Shown piece by piece: positions 53,433 through 61,880 of a DNA stretch of 64,000 nucleotides; position 1 is the first letter of the stretch, and each line of letters starts with the position of its first letter. Position numbers and translations under genes: made by a program. A model generated the notes under the pieces. That model was not told the origin of the DNA. It made no database searches and saw nothing but the letters and a program-made list of their open reading frames with translations. The stretch is from Methylotenera sp965234545 (lineage in GTDB: Bacteria; Pseudomonadota; Gammaproteobacteria; Burkholderiales; Methylophilaceae): contig OZ248348.1 in NCBI GenBank assembly GCA_965234545.1, positions 558,001 to 622,000 on the forward strand, written 5' to 3'.

Positions 53433-54496
53433 GCGAGCCAGCACCAGCAGGTGAGTTTCTGCTTTATCAAACCGAAGATGCTCAGACGCGTATTCAGGTT
53501 AGGTTGATTAACGAAACGTTATGGTTGACGCAAAAGCAGCTTGCAGAGCTTTATCAGGTGAGTGTTTCCACTATTAATGAGCATTTGCGCAATATTTATG
53601 CTGACCGTGAGTTGGATGCCGAACGAACTATTCGGAAACTCCGAATAGTTGCCCTAGAAGGCGCGCGGGATGTAGAAAGATTGAGTGATCATTACAACCT
53701 TGAAGTGATTCTGCATGTAGGTTATCGGGTACGTTCACATCGCGGCGCACAGTTCCGTCGCTGGGCAACTGAGCAACTCAATAGTTATCTGGTGAAAGGT
53801 TTTGTACTGGATGACGAACGTTTTAAGAGTGGAAAAGACGATGCTTATTTTGAAGAGTTGTTGGCGCGCATACGTGACATTCGCTCGACAGAAAAAATCT
53901 TCTGGAAAAAAGTGCTGGATATTTATGCAACCAGTGTGGATTACGACGCTACCACTGATCTTGCACAGCAGTTTTTTGCTACAGTGCAAAACAAGATGCA
54001 TTGGGCTGCGCATGGGCATACTGCTGCCGAGCTGATTACGCTGCGCGTTGATGCCAGCACACCCAACATGGGACTAACTTCATGGGCAGGTGCGACTAAA
54101 GGCGGCGCTATTCGTAAATCGGATGTGAGTATCGCCAAAAATTATCTGAATGAAGAAGAGTTAGGAACACTGAACCGTATCGTGAATGCCTATATTGAAA
54201 TTGCCGAATTACAGGCACAGGCACGTAGAGCAATGACCATGGCAGATTGGATGACGAGGCTAGACGACTTTTTGCGCATGACGGAGCGTGAGTTACTGAC
54301 ACATGCTGGCAAAATAACGGCACATATTGCGCAAGTCAAGGCGGAGGCCGAGTTCGAGCTTTATCGAAAACAACAATCTGGTGATCCTAATCAAGTGGAG
54401 CGCGATTTTGAGCAAGCCATTGCAAAACCACTTAAGGCTATTGAAACAACAAGAAAAATAGCGAAAACAAAAAATAATACGGAGTCTGAAGAATGA
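53429..54496 (+). CDS. RhuM family protein
   Basis: The protein has 355 aa. RhuM (virulence-associated, first seen in Salmonella SPI-3) is defined by WLTQKQLAELYQVSVSTINEH near the N-terminus, probably a helix-turn-helix, then LEVILHVGYRVRSHRGAQFRRWA (about 91-113, given here in two parts: LEVILHVGYRV and RSHRGAQFRRWA). A C-terminal helical part (about 140-340) completes it. Its role is unknown. It overlaps both mod and res by four bases (ATGA), so it belongs to the restriction operon. An 11-bp perfect hairpin lies inside its coding sequence. Confidence 0.85.
   Translation: MSEPAPAGEFLLYQTEDAQTRIQVRLINETLWLTQKQLAELYQVSVSTINEHLRNIYADRELDAERTIRKLRIVALEGARDVERLSDHYNLEVILHVGYRVRSHRGAQFRRWATEQLNSYLVKGFVLDDERFKSGKDDAYFEELLARIRDIRSTEKIFWKKVLDIYATSVDYDATTDLAQQFFATVQNKMHWAAHGHTAAELITLRVDASTPNMGLTSWAGATKGGAIRKSDVSIAKNYLNEEELGTLNRIVNAYIEIAELQAQARRAMTMADWMTRLDDFLRMTERELLTHAGKITAHIAQVKAEAEFELYRKQQSGDPNQVERDFEQAIAKPLKAIETTRKIAKTKNNTESEE
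53626..53650 (+). other. perfect 11-bp hairpin within rhuM
   Basis: AACTATTCGGA and its exact reverse complement are separated by AAC. It encodes residues about 66-74 of RhuM. No T-run follows, so it is not a typical terminator. Confidence 0.55.
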
Positions 54497-57198
54497 GCTT
54501 AGATAATATTGTCCGTTCTATCTCTGGGCGTTTAAGTTTACGCGAGCCGCAAATTGAAAGTTTGCAGAAACTGGCTGCTGCAATAGAGGCCGTGCCTGGC
54601 TTACGAGATCACAATGCACGTTCACCTGAAGAATTGGCTGCGATGATTGAGGCACTAAAAGCGCAATTTGATACGCTTACTGACTTTGAGCGTGACTTTC
54701 CATCATTTTGTTTTGCGTTGGCAACAGGTGTGGGTAAAACGCGCTTGATGGGTGCATTTATCAGTTATTTGCATGCAGCTTATGGTTATAGGCACTTTTT
54801 TGTTCTTGCACCTAACCTCACTATTTATAACAAGTTGATTGCTGACTTTACGCCTAATACACCTAAGTATGTGTTCAAGGGCATTGCTGAATTTGCAGTT
54901 ACGCCACCTGAAGTGATTACGGGCGACAACTATGAGCAACGTGGTACCAAAAGTTTGTTAGGCGGTATTGAGATTAATATTTTCAATATCTCAAAAATTA
55001 ACTCCGAAGTGCGCGGTGGTAAATCGCCACGCATTAAACGACTTTCAGAATACTTAGGGCAAAGCTATTTTGAGTATCTAGCGAGTTTACCTGAGCTGGT
55101 GTTGTTGATGGATGAGTCTCACAGATACCGCGCCAGTGCAGGTGTCAAGGCACTAAATGATCTCAAACCGCTAATGGGTTTGGAGTTGACTGCTACGCCC
55201 TTTGTTGAAGCTGGCAGTGGTAAAACCGTGCCATTTAAAAATGTAGTGATGGATTACCCATTAGCACGTGCTATTGAAGATGGTTTTGTGAAAGAGCCCG
55301 CAGTGGTGACACAGCAAAACTTTAACCCTGCTGACCATAGCGCAGAACAACTTGAGCGCATTAAGTTAATGGATGGCGTGCGCGTGCATGAAGAAACAAA
55401 AGTGCATCTCTTAACGTATTCACAACAAAAAGGCGAAAAGCTGGTAAAGCCTTTTATGTTAGTGATTGCGCGAGACACCACCCATGCCAGTCAGCTAATG
55501 GCTTTAATGCAATCAAATGATTTCTTTGGTGGACGTTATGCTGGCAAAGTCATCCAAGTGGATAGCGGCACAACAAGCGGCGCTGAAGGTGACGAGGTTA
55601 TTCAAAAATTGCTGGCTGTAGAAAGCTACGATGAGCCTACCGAAATCGTGATTCATGTGAATATGCTTAAAGAAGGCTGGGATGTAACTAACCTTTACAC
55701 CATTGTGCCGTTGCGCGCTGCCAATGCGCGCACATTGATTGAGCAATCCATTGGCCGTGGCTTACGTTTACCTTATGGGCGTAAAACTGGAGATGAAGCG
55801 GTAGATCGATTAAATATTATTGCGCATGACCGCTTTCAGGAGGTGATTGATGAGGCTGGCCGTGGTGACTCGCCAATCCGTATGCGCCAATTGAAGCTAG
55901 ACCCTGAAGGAGGCACAGCTAATACGATGCGTACCGTATTAGTAAACTCCACCATCGACACTTTGTTGGGTTTAGATGCTGCAAATACCCATCCGCTTAC
56001 TGCCGCTGCAGGCGTTTACATTCCTGCGGCGCCGGCCATTCGTCTTTACACGGCTGAACAGTCCAAAGTGGCGTATGTAGCAATGGATGTAATTAACGAA
56101 ATGAGTAGAGTGCAGAGTTTTGCGCCGACCAGTGCATCATTATCGACCCAAGAAGTACAGCAAGAAATTATTAAGCGCGTTGAAGCGATGGTGACACCTC
56201 AACAAGCTGAGTTACTACCTAGTAACGGTCCAAGCATTGCCGATATTGTTAGAAAGACCGTTGAGTTAGTCACAAAACATACGATTGATATTCCTAGAAT
56301 TTCAGTTGTACCCAAAGGTGCGGTTAAAAGTGGGTATAAATCTTTTGCCTTAGATGTATCTAAGATGCATTTTCAGCCGCAAGACCAACAATTAGTTGGA
56401 CGTGGTCTGCAAACAGGTAAAGATATACTGTACGGCCAAGCTTCAAGCGTTACCGAGTCTAAGCTGGAAGATTATATTGTGCGGGAGTTAATCAATTTTG
56501 ATGATGTCTCTTACGATGAGCATGCGGATCTTATTTACAATCTAGCTGGCCAAGCTGTAAATCACTTTAAGTCTTATCTTAAAACAGCTGATGAGTTGCA
56601 TAACGTATTAGCGAATCAATGCAAGGCGATTGCCGATAACATTCACCTGCAAATGTTTCAGCACTACTTTGAAGATGCTTCAGAATCTGAGGTTGTGATC
56701 AGCCAAGGATTTACGCCATTAAAACCAAGTGCAATTACCACTGAAGGCGAAGTGCTCACGCTACATCAAGCGCCCCCAGAAAAAAGAAAAATAGCACAAG
56801 TGGTGTATGGCGGCTTTGATAAATGCGCATACAATTACCAAAAATTTCATTCAGATACTGAGCGCGTTTTTGCGTCGATTCTTGAACGTGATTCACTGTT
56901 ATGGTTTAGACCATTATCTGGCCAATTTAATATTTACTATCGAGACGGCGTGAATCAGCCTGAATACGTACCAGACTTTGTTGCGACAACCAATGACTTT
57001 AACTTTATGATTGAAACAAAGAAAGCCAGTGATATTGAATCGACTGAAGTGACCACCAAAGCTACGGCCGCTAGGGAGTGGTGCAAGCATGCTTCAGATT
57101 ACTCTCAAAAGCATGGTGGAAAACCTTGGAAGTACTTATTAATTCCCCATGATGCTGTGGCCGTGAATAAAACCTTGAGTGGTTTTACATCGTTTTGA
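54493..57198 (+). CDS. res: type III restriction enzyme Res subunit
   Basis: A superfamily 2 helicase-nuclease of 901 aa. Walker A ATGVGKTRLMG is at about residue 77, Walker B LLMDESHRY at about 204 (DESH), TATPF at about 236, and motif VI QSIGRGLRLPYGR at about 417. The C-terminal endonuclease part shows YVPDF followed by MIETKKASD (about 825-840), the PD-ExK pattern of type III Res. It needs Mod for target recognition. The gene is the last of the island and starts in an ATGA overlap with rhuM. Confidence 0.92.
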   Translation: MSLDNIVRSISGRLSLREPQIESLQKLAAAIEAVPGLRDHNARSPEELAAMIEALKAQFDTLTDFERDFPSFCFALATGVGKTRLMGAFISYLHAAYGYRHFFVLAPNLTIYNKLIADFTPNTPKYVFKGIAEFAVTPPEVITGDNYEQRGTKSLLGGIEINIFNISKINSEVRGGKSPRIKRLSEYLGQSYFEYLASLPELVLLMDESHRYRASAGVKALNDLKPLMGLELTATPFVEAGSGKTVPFKNVVMDYPLARAIEDGFVKEPAVVTQQNFNPADHSAEQLERIKLMDGVRVHEETKVHLLTYSQQKGEKLVKPFMLVIARDTTHASQLMALMQSNDFFGGRYAGKVIQVDSGTTSGAEGDEVIQKLLAVESYDEPTEIVIHVNMLKEGWDVTNLYTIVPLRAANARTLIEQSIGRGLRLPYGRKTGDEAVDRLNIIAHDRFQEVIDEAGRGDSPIRMRQLKLDPEGGTANTMRTVLVNSTIDTLLGLDAANTHPLTAAAGVYIPAAPAIRLYTAEQSKVAYVAMDVINEMSRVQSFAPTSASLSTQEVQQEIIKRVEAMVTPQQAELLPSNGPSIADIVRKTVELVTKHTIDIPRISVVPKGAVKSGYKSFALDVSKMHFQPQDQQLVGRGLQTGKDILYGQASSVTESKLEDYIVRELINFDDVSYDEHADLIYNLAGQAVNHFKSYLKTADELHNVLANQCKAIADNIHLQMFQHYFEDASESEVVISQGFTPLKPSAITTEGEVLTLHQAPPEKRKIAQVVYGGFDKCAYNYQKFHSDTERVFASILERDSLLWFRPLSGQFNIYYRDGVNQPEYVPDFVATTNDFNFMIETKKASDIESTEVTTKATAAREWCKHASDYSQKHGGKPWKYLLIPHDAVAVNKTLSGFTSF

Positions 57199-57461
57199 TT
57201 TGATGACTTGTCTAAAACTTATTGCAGCATCTTAGAAAATTAAAGGGAAGTGTGTAAATGGCGGTCTTAAAATAACCTAGCTAAGCCCATCAAATTTTTC
57301 ATTGCCGTTTGCCCCAACTCGAACGTATGTCTAAATCAATGTCTTGTGTTATCAAACTAGAGTAGCTTTAGAAATTTATCAGTTGTGTCAACGAAATTAG
57401 TGCGATAAATTAATTACCGCTACCCCTCTACAATCCCTATTAATACTGGTGTGACAACAGA
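57199..57461. other. non-coding right end of the island
   Basis: These 263 bp between res and the right repeat are AT-rich and have no ORF with family features and no clear terminator hairpin. Nothing further is recognised. Confidence 0.4.
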
Positions 57462-57506
57462 CTGCAAAGCCGTTTAGACCAGTTCGACTCTGGTTCGCGC
57501 CTCCAA
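57462..57506. repeat. attR-like direct repeat (3' fragment of tRNA-Cys)
   Basis: Identical over 45 bp to 41032-41076. The upstream 30 bases do not match the tRNA 5' half, so this is only a fragment and not a second tRNA gene. Confidence 0.9.
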
Positions 57507-57632
57507 ATCCTCCCTTGTTTTGCCTAAGCGTTAGTCCGGCCTCGCATTTTTCGCTTGGAGTTAATCCTAGTGTGGCGGCTTCGTGCGATAATTTAGCCAC
57601 CATGAATGCGCACATCGCTTAGGAAGCACCCC

Positions 57633-58745
57633 ATGACCCACTCACTTAAAGGCATGATTTTAGCCGCCGGCCAAGGCACGCGCGTGCGTCCCCTGACTAA
57701 GGATATGCCCAAACCCATGATACCTATCTTAGGTAAACCGGTCATGGAATACCTGATAGAGCATTTGGCGCGCCATGGCGTAAAAGAAATCATGGTCAAT
57801 GTGGCGCATTTGAATAGAAAGATAGAACAGTATTTTTCCAATGGCCAGCGTTGGGGCGTGCAAATTGGTTATTCTTACGAGGGTCAGTTTCAACACGGCG
57901 AGCTCACCGCCAGTCCGGTAGGCTCAGCCGGCGGCATGCGCCGTATACAAGACTTTGGCGGGTTTTTTGATCAAACCACCATCGTGCTATGTGGCGATGC
58001 GCTGATCGATTTAGATATCACGGCGGCTTTGTTGGAGCACAAGAAAAAACGTGCATTGGTCAGCGTGGTCACCATGCAAGTGCCGCAGGCCGAGGTGGCC
58101 AATTACGGCATCGTCGAAACCGATGAAGACGGCAGGGTGGTGTCGTTTCAAGAAAAACCGCAACCATCGGCAGCGCGGTCTAATTTAGCCAGCACCGGCA
58201 TTTACTTTTTTGAACCGGCCGCGCTCAATTTAATTCCGGCCAATCAAAACTTCGATATTGGTAGCCAATTGTTTCCCTTATTGGTAGAAAAAAATCTGCC
58301 TTTTTACGCGCAAAATCGCCACTATAACTGGATAGACATAGGCCGTATTTCCGACTACTGGGAAGTGTTGCAGCGCGTGTTGCGCGGCGAGATTTCCTAC
58401 ATGAAAATGCCTGGCATCGAAGTGCGGCCAGGTATATGGGTGGGCCTTAATACTCGCATAGATTGGGACAAGGTCAACATCACCGGCCCGGTCTACATCG
58501 ATTCTGGCACGCAGATAGAAGCGGGCGCCGAGATCGTTGGCCCGTGTTGGATTTCACACGGCTCGCGCATAGGTAAAAATGCCAAAGTCATCCGCTCGAT
58601 TTTGTTCGAATACACCGGCATCAGTGACCAAGCTGTTGCCGACGAGATGATAGTCTCAGCCAGTTATTGTGTGGATAGGGCTGGCGTCACATACTACTTA
58701 GGCGATGACAGCTGCCCATTGCGTTGGGGCGACGCCAGACGCTAG
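57633..58745 (+). CDS. NDP-sugar nucleotidyltransferase with left-handed beta-helix tail
   Basis: From the ATG at 57633 (AGGAAG at 57621-57626) the product has 370 aa; an ATG at 57606 has no ribosome-binding site. The nucleotidyltransferase signature GMILAAGQGTRVRPLTKDMP starts at about residue 6 and is followed by KPMIPI. A metal-site LCGDALIDLD is at about 119-128. The C-terminal third has hexapeptide-like repeats (about 275-345). The family makes GDP-mannose, dTDP-glucose or similar sugar donors for envelope glycans. The sugar cannot be assigned. It lies just outside the island. Confidence 0.85.
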   Translation: MTHSLKGMILAAGQGTRVRPLTKDMPKPMIPILGKPVMEYLIEHLARHGVKEIMVNVAHLNRKIEQYFSNGQRWGVQIGYSYEGQFQHGELTASPVGSAGGMRRIQDFGGFFDQTTIVLCGDALIDLDITAALLEHKKKRALVSVVTMQVPQAEVANYGIVETDEDGRVVSFQEKPQPSAARSNLASTGIYFFEPAALNLIPANQNFDIGSQLFPLLVEKNLPFYAQNRHYNWIDIGRISDYWEVLQRVLRGEISYMKMPGIEVRPGIWVGLNTRIDWDKVNITGPVYIDSGTQIEAGAEIVGPCWISHGSRIGKNAKVIRSILFEYTGISDQAVADEMIVSASYCVDRAGVTYYLGDDSCPLRWGDARR

Positions 58746-58754
58746 TGACTAAGA

Positions 58755-58779
58755 TGCCGGCAAATCGCACAGGCCGGCA
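58755..58779 (+). terminator. hairpin after the nucleotidyltransferase gene
   Basis: TGCCGGC-11 bases-GCCGGCA lies 9 bp after the stop. The T-run is absent, and the hairpin overlaps the position where a -35 of the tRNA-Ser promoter would lie. Confidence 0.35.
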
Positions 58780-58788
58780 GTTATGCAC

Positions 58789-58794
58789 TATAAT
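58789..58794 (+). promoter_or_regulatory. -10 box of tRNA-Ser
   Basis: TATAAT ends 27 bp before tRNA-Ser. The region 17-18 bp upstream (TCGCACA) is only a partial match to a -35. Confidence 0.5.
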
Positions 58795-58821
58795 GCCTGC
58801 GTTTTAAAACATATCCAATTC

Positions 58822-58911
58822 GGAAGAGTGGCTGAGCGGTTGAAGGCACCACCCTGGAAAGGTGGCACAGGGGCAACTCTGTCGCGGGTTCGAATCCCGC
58901 CTCTTCCGCCA
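58822..58911 (+). tRNA. tRNA-Ser (GGA)
   Basis: A 90-nt class II tRNA with a long variable arm. Acceptor GGAAGAG pairs with CTCTTCC, CCA is encoded, and the anticodon loop CTGGAAA gives GGA. Confidence 0.95.
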
Positions 58912-58941
58912 ATCAATTCATTGATGCAGTAAGCTTCAGCT

Positions 58942-58965
58942 AAAACCACCTTAGGGTGGTTTTTT
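58942..58965 (+). terminator. rho-independent terminator of tRNA-Ser
   Basis: AAAACCACC-TTAG-GGTGGTTTT is a 9-bp stem that continues into a T-run, 31 bp after the tRNA. Confidence 0.85.
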
Positions 58966-59129
58966 GTTGCCTGATCCTACTGGGCATTGAAAGGCCACTA
59001 AGGGCCAACAGCGGAAGTCTAACAATTAAAACTAAACGGCAACTATCTGCACAAAGCCGCCATTTAGTTTTGGGCAATTAATTTAGAAACTAGGACAGAG
59101 CAATAATATATAAATTTAAAATTAAATTT

Positions 59130-60599
59130 CTAGGCATTAAAAGCACGTTTCAACCGTTGTATACCAGTCGTAAGCTCGGCAGTATTAAGGCTGCCGAAAC
59201 CAAGCCTGATTGCATTAATTACGATAGGAGATTCAGAAAACAATGGCGCTGGAAGGATTCTTACTTTTTCAAATAATGCTTTTTGAACTAACTTGTTTAC
59301 ATCAATATCGTCATTCAAACGAAGCCAAATAGCCAAGCCACCATTAGGCGAATCAAAACTTACAAATTCACCCAGCTCTTTTTGTAGTAAATCGATTAAA
59401 ACATTGCGGCGCTCGTTGTAAACTTTTAAGGTTCTCCGAATGTGACGCTTAATCTCACCTGACTTTAATAGCGCGGCAACGGCGAGCTCAGTTACAGAGT
59501 TTCCTTGTCTATCTATCAACATCACTTCTGATGCACATTGATTAATAATTGCTTTAGATGCCACTAGGTAGCCCACGCGGAGGCCGGGTGCTAACACTTT
59601 AGAGAGCGAGCCTACATAAATTACCCTGCCCGCATGGTTTGTGCTTGCAAGTGGAAATACTGGGTGGTGGTGAAAATGGAATTCGTGGTCATAATCATCT
59701 TCAACAATTACAAAATCATATTGCTCCGCCAGCATTAATAGCTTCAATCTTCGCTCTGCAGTCATCATGACCGTGGTCGGGAACTGATGGTGCGGCGTAA
59801 CATATATCGCACTAATCGGATATTTTTTGCATAACACTTCAAGTTCATTGATGTTAATGCCATTTTGATCTAAACCTACAGTAAGGATTTTTGCACCGCA
59901 TGATCTAAATGCTTCACGTGCTGGCGGATAGCTAAGATTTTCAACAACCACATATTCATTTGTTTTGGCTAAAACGCGTGCGGCTAGAAATATCCCCATT
60001 TGGCTGCCACGAGCAATACAAATATTATCTATATCTACATTTAATCCCCGCTCCATATTCAGCATTTCAACAATGGCATGGCGCAAGTTCAGCATTCCCT
60101 TAGGATCGCCATAGCCGAGTTTATTATTTCTTATTGGTTCTATTAGGGCGCGTCGAAAAGCTTTAGAAATTGTCCCAAATGGAATGAGTCGTGTATCTGG
60201 AATGCCATCATTAAAGTCAATAATATGGGCAATATTTTCCGCCTCAATGGTTGAAGCATATTTTGCAAGTATTGGAGTAGGAATCTCCGTTACACGTTGC
60301 TTTAAATCTTCATTGCTTTGGTTGGGTGGTGAAAAATACGGAAGCTTAGCTGAAACAAACGTGCCGCGCCGACTTTCTGAAGTAAGCCATCCTTGAGCAA
60401 TCAATTCATCGTATGCAAGCACTATAGTTTTTCTATTCACTTTCAAGCTATCGGCAAGCTCTCGACTACCTGGCATGACGGCAGACGGCACTAATCGTCC
60501 GCGTTGGATTTCATTAATAATTTGTTGTGCAATTTGCAAGTAGACCACCACCCCAGAGGATTTGGTGATATGTAAGTTGAGATCCCAAGAACGTAACAT
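59130..60599 (-). CDS. MocR-family regulator (GntR winged helix fused to aminotransferase-like domain)
   Basis: The protein has 489 aa. The winged helix-turn-helix (about 12-80) includes MPGSRELADSLKVNRKTIV. A PLP-dependent fold-type I domain (about 110-489) follows, with a Schiff-base lysine in GSLSKVLAPG (about residue 331). MocR regulators use PLP or PLP adducts as signals and control genes such as pdx, gab or tau. This one is divergent from mxaR, and the shared intergenic region has CTGGAC repeats like known MocR-type sites, so it may control itself and perhaps the mxa genes. Direct evidence for the target is lacking. Confidence 0.88.
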   Translation of the reverse strand: MLRSWDLNLHITKSSGVVVYLQIAQQIINEIQRGRLVPSAVMPGSRELADSLKVNRKTIVLAYDELIAQGWLTSESRRGTFVSAKLPYFSPPNQSNEDLKQRVTEIPTPILAKYASTIEAENIAHIIDFNDGIPDTRLIPFGTISKAFRRALIEPIRNNKLGYGDPKGMLNLRHAIVEMLNMERGLNVDIDNICIARGSQMGIFLAARVLAKTNEYVVVENLSYPPAREAFRSCGAKILTVGLDQNGININELEVLCKKYPISAIYVTPHHQFPTTVMMTAERRLKLLMLAEQYDFVIVEDDYDHEFHFHHHPVFPLASTNHAGRVIYVGSLSKVLAPGLRVGYLVASKAIINQCASEVMLIDRQGNSVTELAVAALLKSGEIKRHIRRTLKVYNERRNVLIDLLQKELGEFVSFDSPNGGLAIWLRLNDDIDVNKLVQKALFEKVRILPAPLFSESPIVINAIRLGFGSLNTAELTTGIQRLKRAFNA

Positions 60600-60652
60600 T
60601 TATATTATTCCCCATAATTTCTGGATTACTGAGCATCATTATCTCACTTAAA

Positions 60653-60685
60653 TTCACTGGACCAGTGAAATAGTTAAATCTGGAC
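60653..60685. promoter_or_regulatory. candidate MocR operator: palindrome plus CTGGAC direct repeats
   Basis: TTCACTGGACCAGTGAA (60653-60669) is a perfect 17-bp palindrome around a central A. It contains CTGGAC at 60657-60662, repeated in the same orientation at 60680-60685, a 23-bp period. Direct CTGGAC repeats are known for TauR-type MocR regulators. Confidence 0.6.
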
Positions 60686-60706
60686 GCCTGAGATGTAATT
60701 GCGCTC

Positions 60707-60734
60707 TGTTACATTGCTGTAACGATTTGTTACA
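60707..60734. promoter_or_regulatory. TGTTACA repeats upstream of mxaR
   Basis: TGTTACA occurs at 60707-60713 and 60728-60734, 21 bp apart (two helical turns). Between them TGTAAC (60718-60723) makes an inverted repeat with the first. A binding site for a second regulator is plausible. Confidence 0.4.
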
Positions 60735-60826
60735 AGCAGTAAGACGTTGCCCATAAATGAGTGATGCTGCTCACACATCATCTTGATTCATCCTTAAAAC
60801 TGTTGAAGATAAACAAAGGAATTTTT

Positions 60827-61876
60827 ATGTCACCACCATTAGACGCTCAACTTACCGACGTGCGTGCACACGCATTAAAACTTGAAGATGAAGTGAATAA
60901 AGTGATTGTCGGGCAAAGCAAGGCCATTCGCTTGATGAATACGGCTATTTTTGCGCGTGGGCATGTTTTATTAGATGGCGGGGTGGGCGTAGGTAAAACT
61001 ACTCTGTTGCAATCCATTGCACGGGGTATTGGCGGGGCTTATGAGCGTATCGAAGGTACAGTAGACCTAATGCCAAATGATTTAATTTATCACACATATC
61101 TAGGTGATGATGGTCGTCCAAAAATTGATGAAGGTCCGTTATTGCGTGCAGGCGAAAATTTATCTGTGTTCTTTTTTAACGAAATCAACCGTGCACGTCC
61201 ACAAGTACACGCCTTAATGTTGCGTGTGATGGCAGAGCGTCATGTGAGTGCATTTAAAAAAGAATATCGCTTGCCACACATGATTGTGTTTGCTGACCGT
61301 AACCAAGTCGAAAAGAATGAAACGTTTGAAATCCCGTCTGCTGCGCGTGATCGTTTTATGATGGAAATTCCAATTGAGATTCCGACAGACCGAGACATGA
61401 AAAAATCGCTGGTATTTAACACTAAGTTTCAAAATGCAGAAAAACTTACCCAGCAAGTGGAAAGTGGAATTTTACATTTTGACCAACTCAATGCGTTTTC
61501 TGAAGCTTTGCAAAAGCATATTAAATCAAGCGATGTTCTGGAGGAATATGCACTAGATTTATGGGATGCCACACAGCACCCAGAAAAATTTGGTGTAAAA
61601 ATGGAAAGTGTTGATGTCGCTCGCGTAGTGCAAGCAGGCGCGAGTCCACGCGGGATGGGCATGTTAATGAAAGCGGCGCGTGTGAATGCGTGGCTCAATA
61701 ATCGCGATAGCATGTTTCCTGAAGATATTCATGCGGTGTTTCATGAAGTCATCTCTCATCGTTTGGTATTTAATAGTATGTATGAAAACCGCAGAACCGC
61801 ACTGGCACGTGAACTTACGACTAATATTATGAGTACAGTGGCTGTGCCTAGCCCGACCTTTAGTAAAGCGGCCTAA
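60827..61876 (+). CDS. mxaR: MoxR-family AAA+ ATPase, methanol oxidation protein MxaR
   Basis: From the ATG at 60827 (AAAGGA 60815-60820) the product has 349 aa; the frame is open further upstream but without a ribosome-binding site. Walker A GGVGVGKTTLL is at about residue 44, the Walker B region FFFNEINRARPQVH at about 114, and the sensor/arginine-finger region AARDRF near 170. MoxR ATPases act as chaperones with VWA partners. In methylotrophs MxaR, S, A, C, K and L are needed for active calcium-containing methanol dehydrogenase. The order ATPase-DUF58-MxaA-VWA supports MxaR. mxaFJGI is not directly upstream. Confidence 0.85.
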   Translation: MSPPLDAQLTDVRAHALKLEDEVNKVIVGQSKAIRLMNTAIFARGHVLLDGGVGVGKTTLLQSIARGIGGAYERIEGTVDLMPNDLIYHTYLGDDGRPKIDEGPLLRAGENLSVFFFNEINRARPQVHALMLRVMAERHVSAFKKEYRLPHMIVFADRNQVEKNETFEIPSAARDRFMMEIPIEIPTDRDMKKSLVFNTKFQNAEKLTQQVESGILHFDQLNAFSEALQKHIKSSDVLEEYALDLWDATQHPEKFGVKMESVDVARVVQAGASPRGMGMLMKAARVNAWLNNRDSMFPEDIHAVFHEVISHRLVFNSMYENRRTALARELTTNIMSTVAVPSPTFSKAA

Positions 61877-61880
61877 ATTC

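Larger units (their letters stand above)
41032..57506. mobile_element. defence genomic island integrated at tRNA-Cys
   Basis: The segment is bounded by identical 45-bp direct repeats. The left copy (41032-41076) is the 3' part of the intact tRNA-Cys, and the right copy (57462-57506) is a tRNA fragment without a 5' half. The interior is clearly richer in A and T than the flanking genes, and all eleven larger or smaller coding elements point rightward. Contents are an integrase remnant, an IS-like remnant, a helicase plus ABC three-component system, DUF2130, an ABC-type ATPase, and type III restriction-modification genes with rhuM. No complete integrase is present, so the island cannot excise on its own. 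Confidence 0.9.

Noticed and set aside
57462..57506. A second tRNA-Cys gene
   Set aside because: Only the 3' 45 bp match; the 5' half and acceptor strand are absent, so it is the right att copy.
57397..57615. Minus-strand 72-aa ORF across the right island end
   Set aside because: It runs over the tRNA fragment and its translation (including GGANQSRTGLNGF) is the usual artefact of reading a tRNA in reverse.
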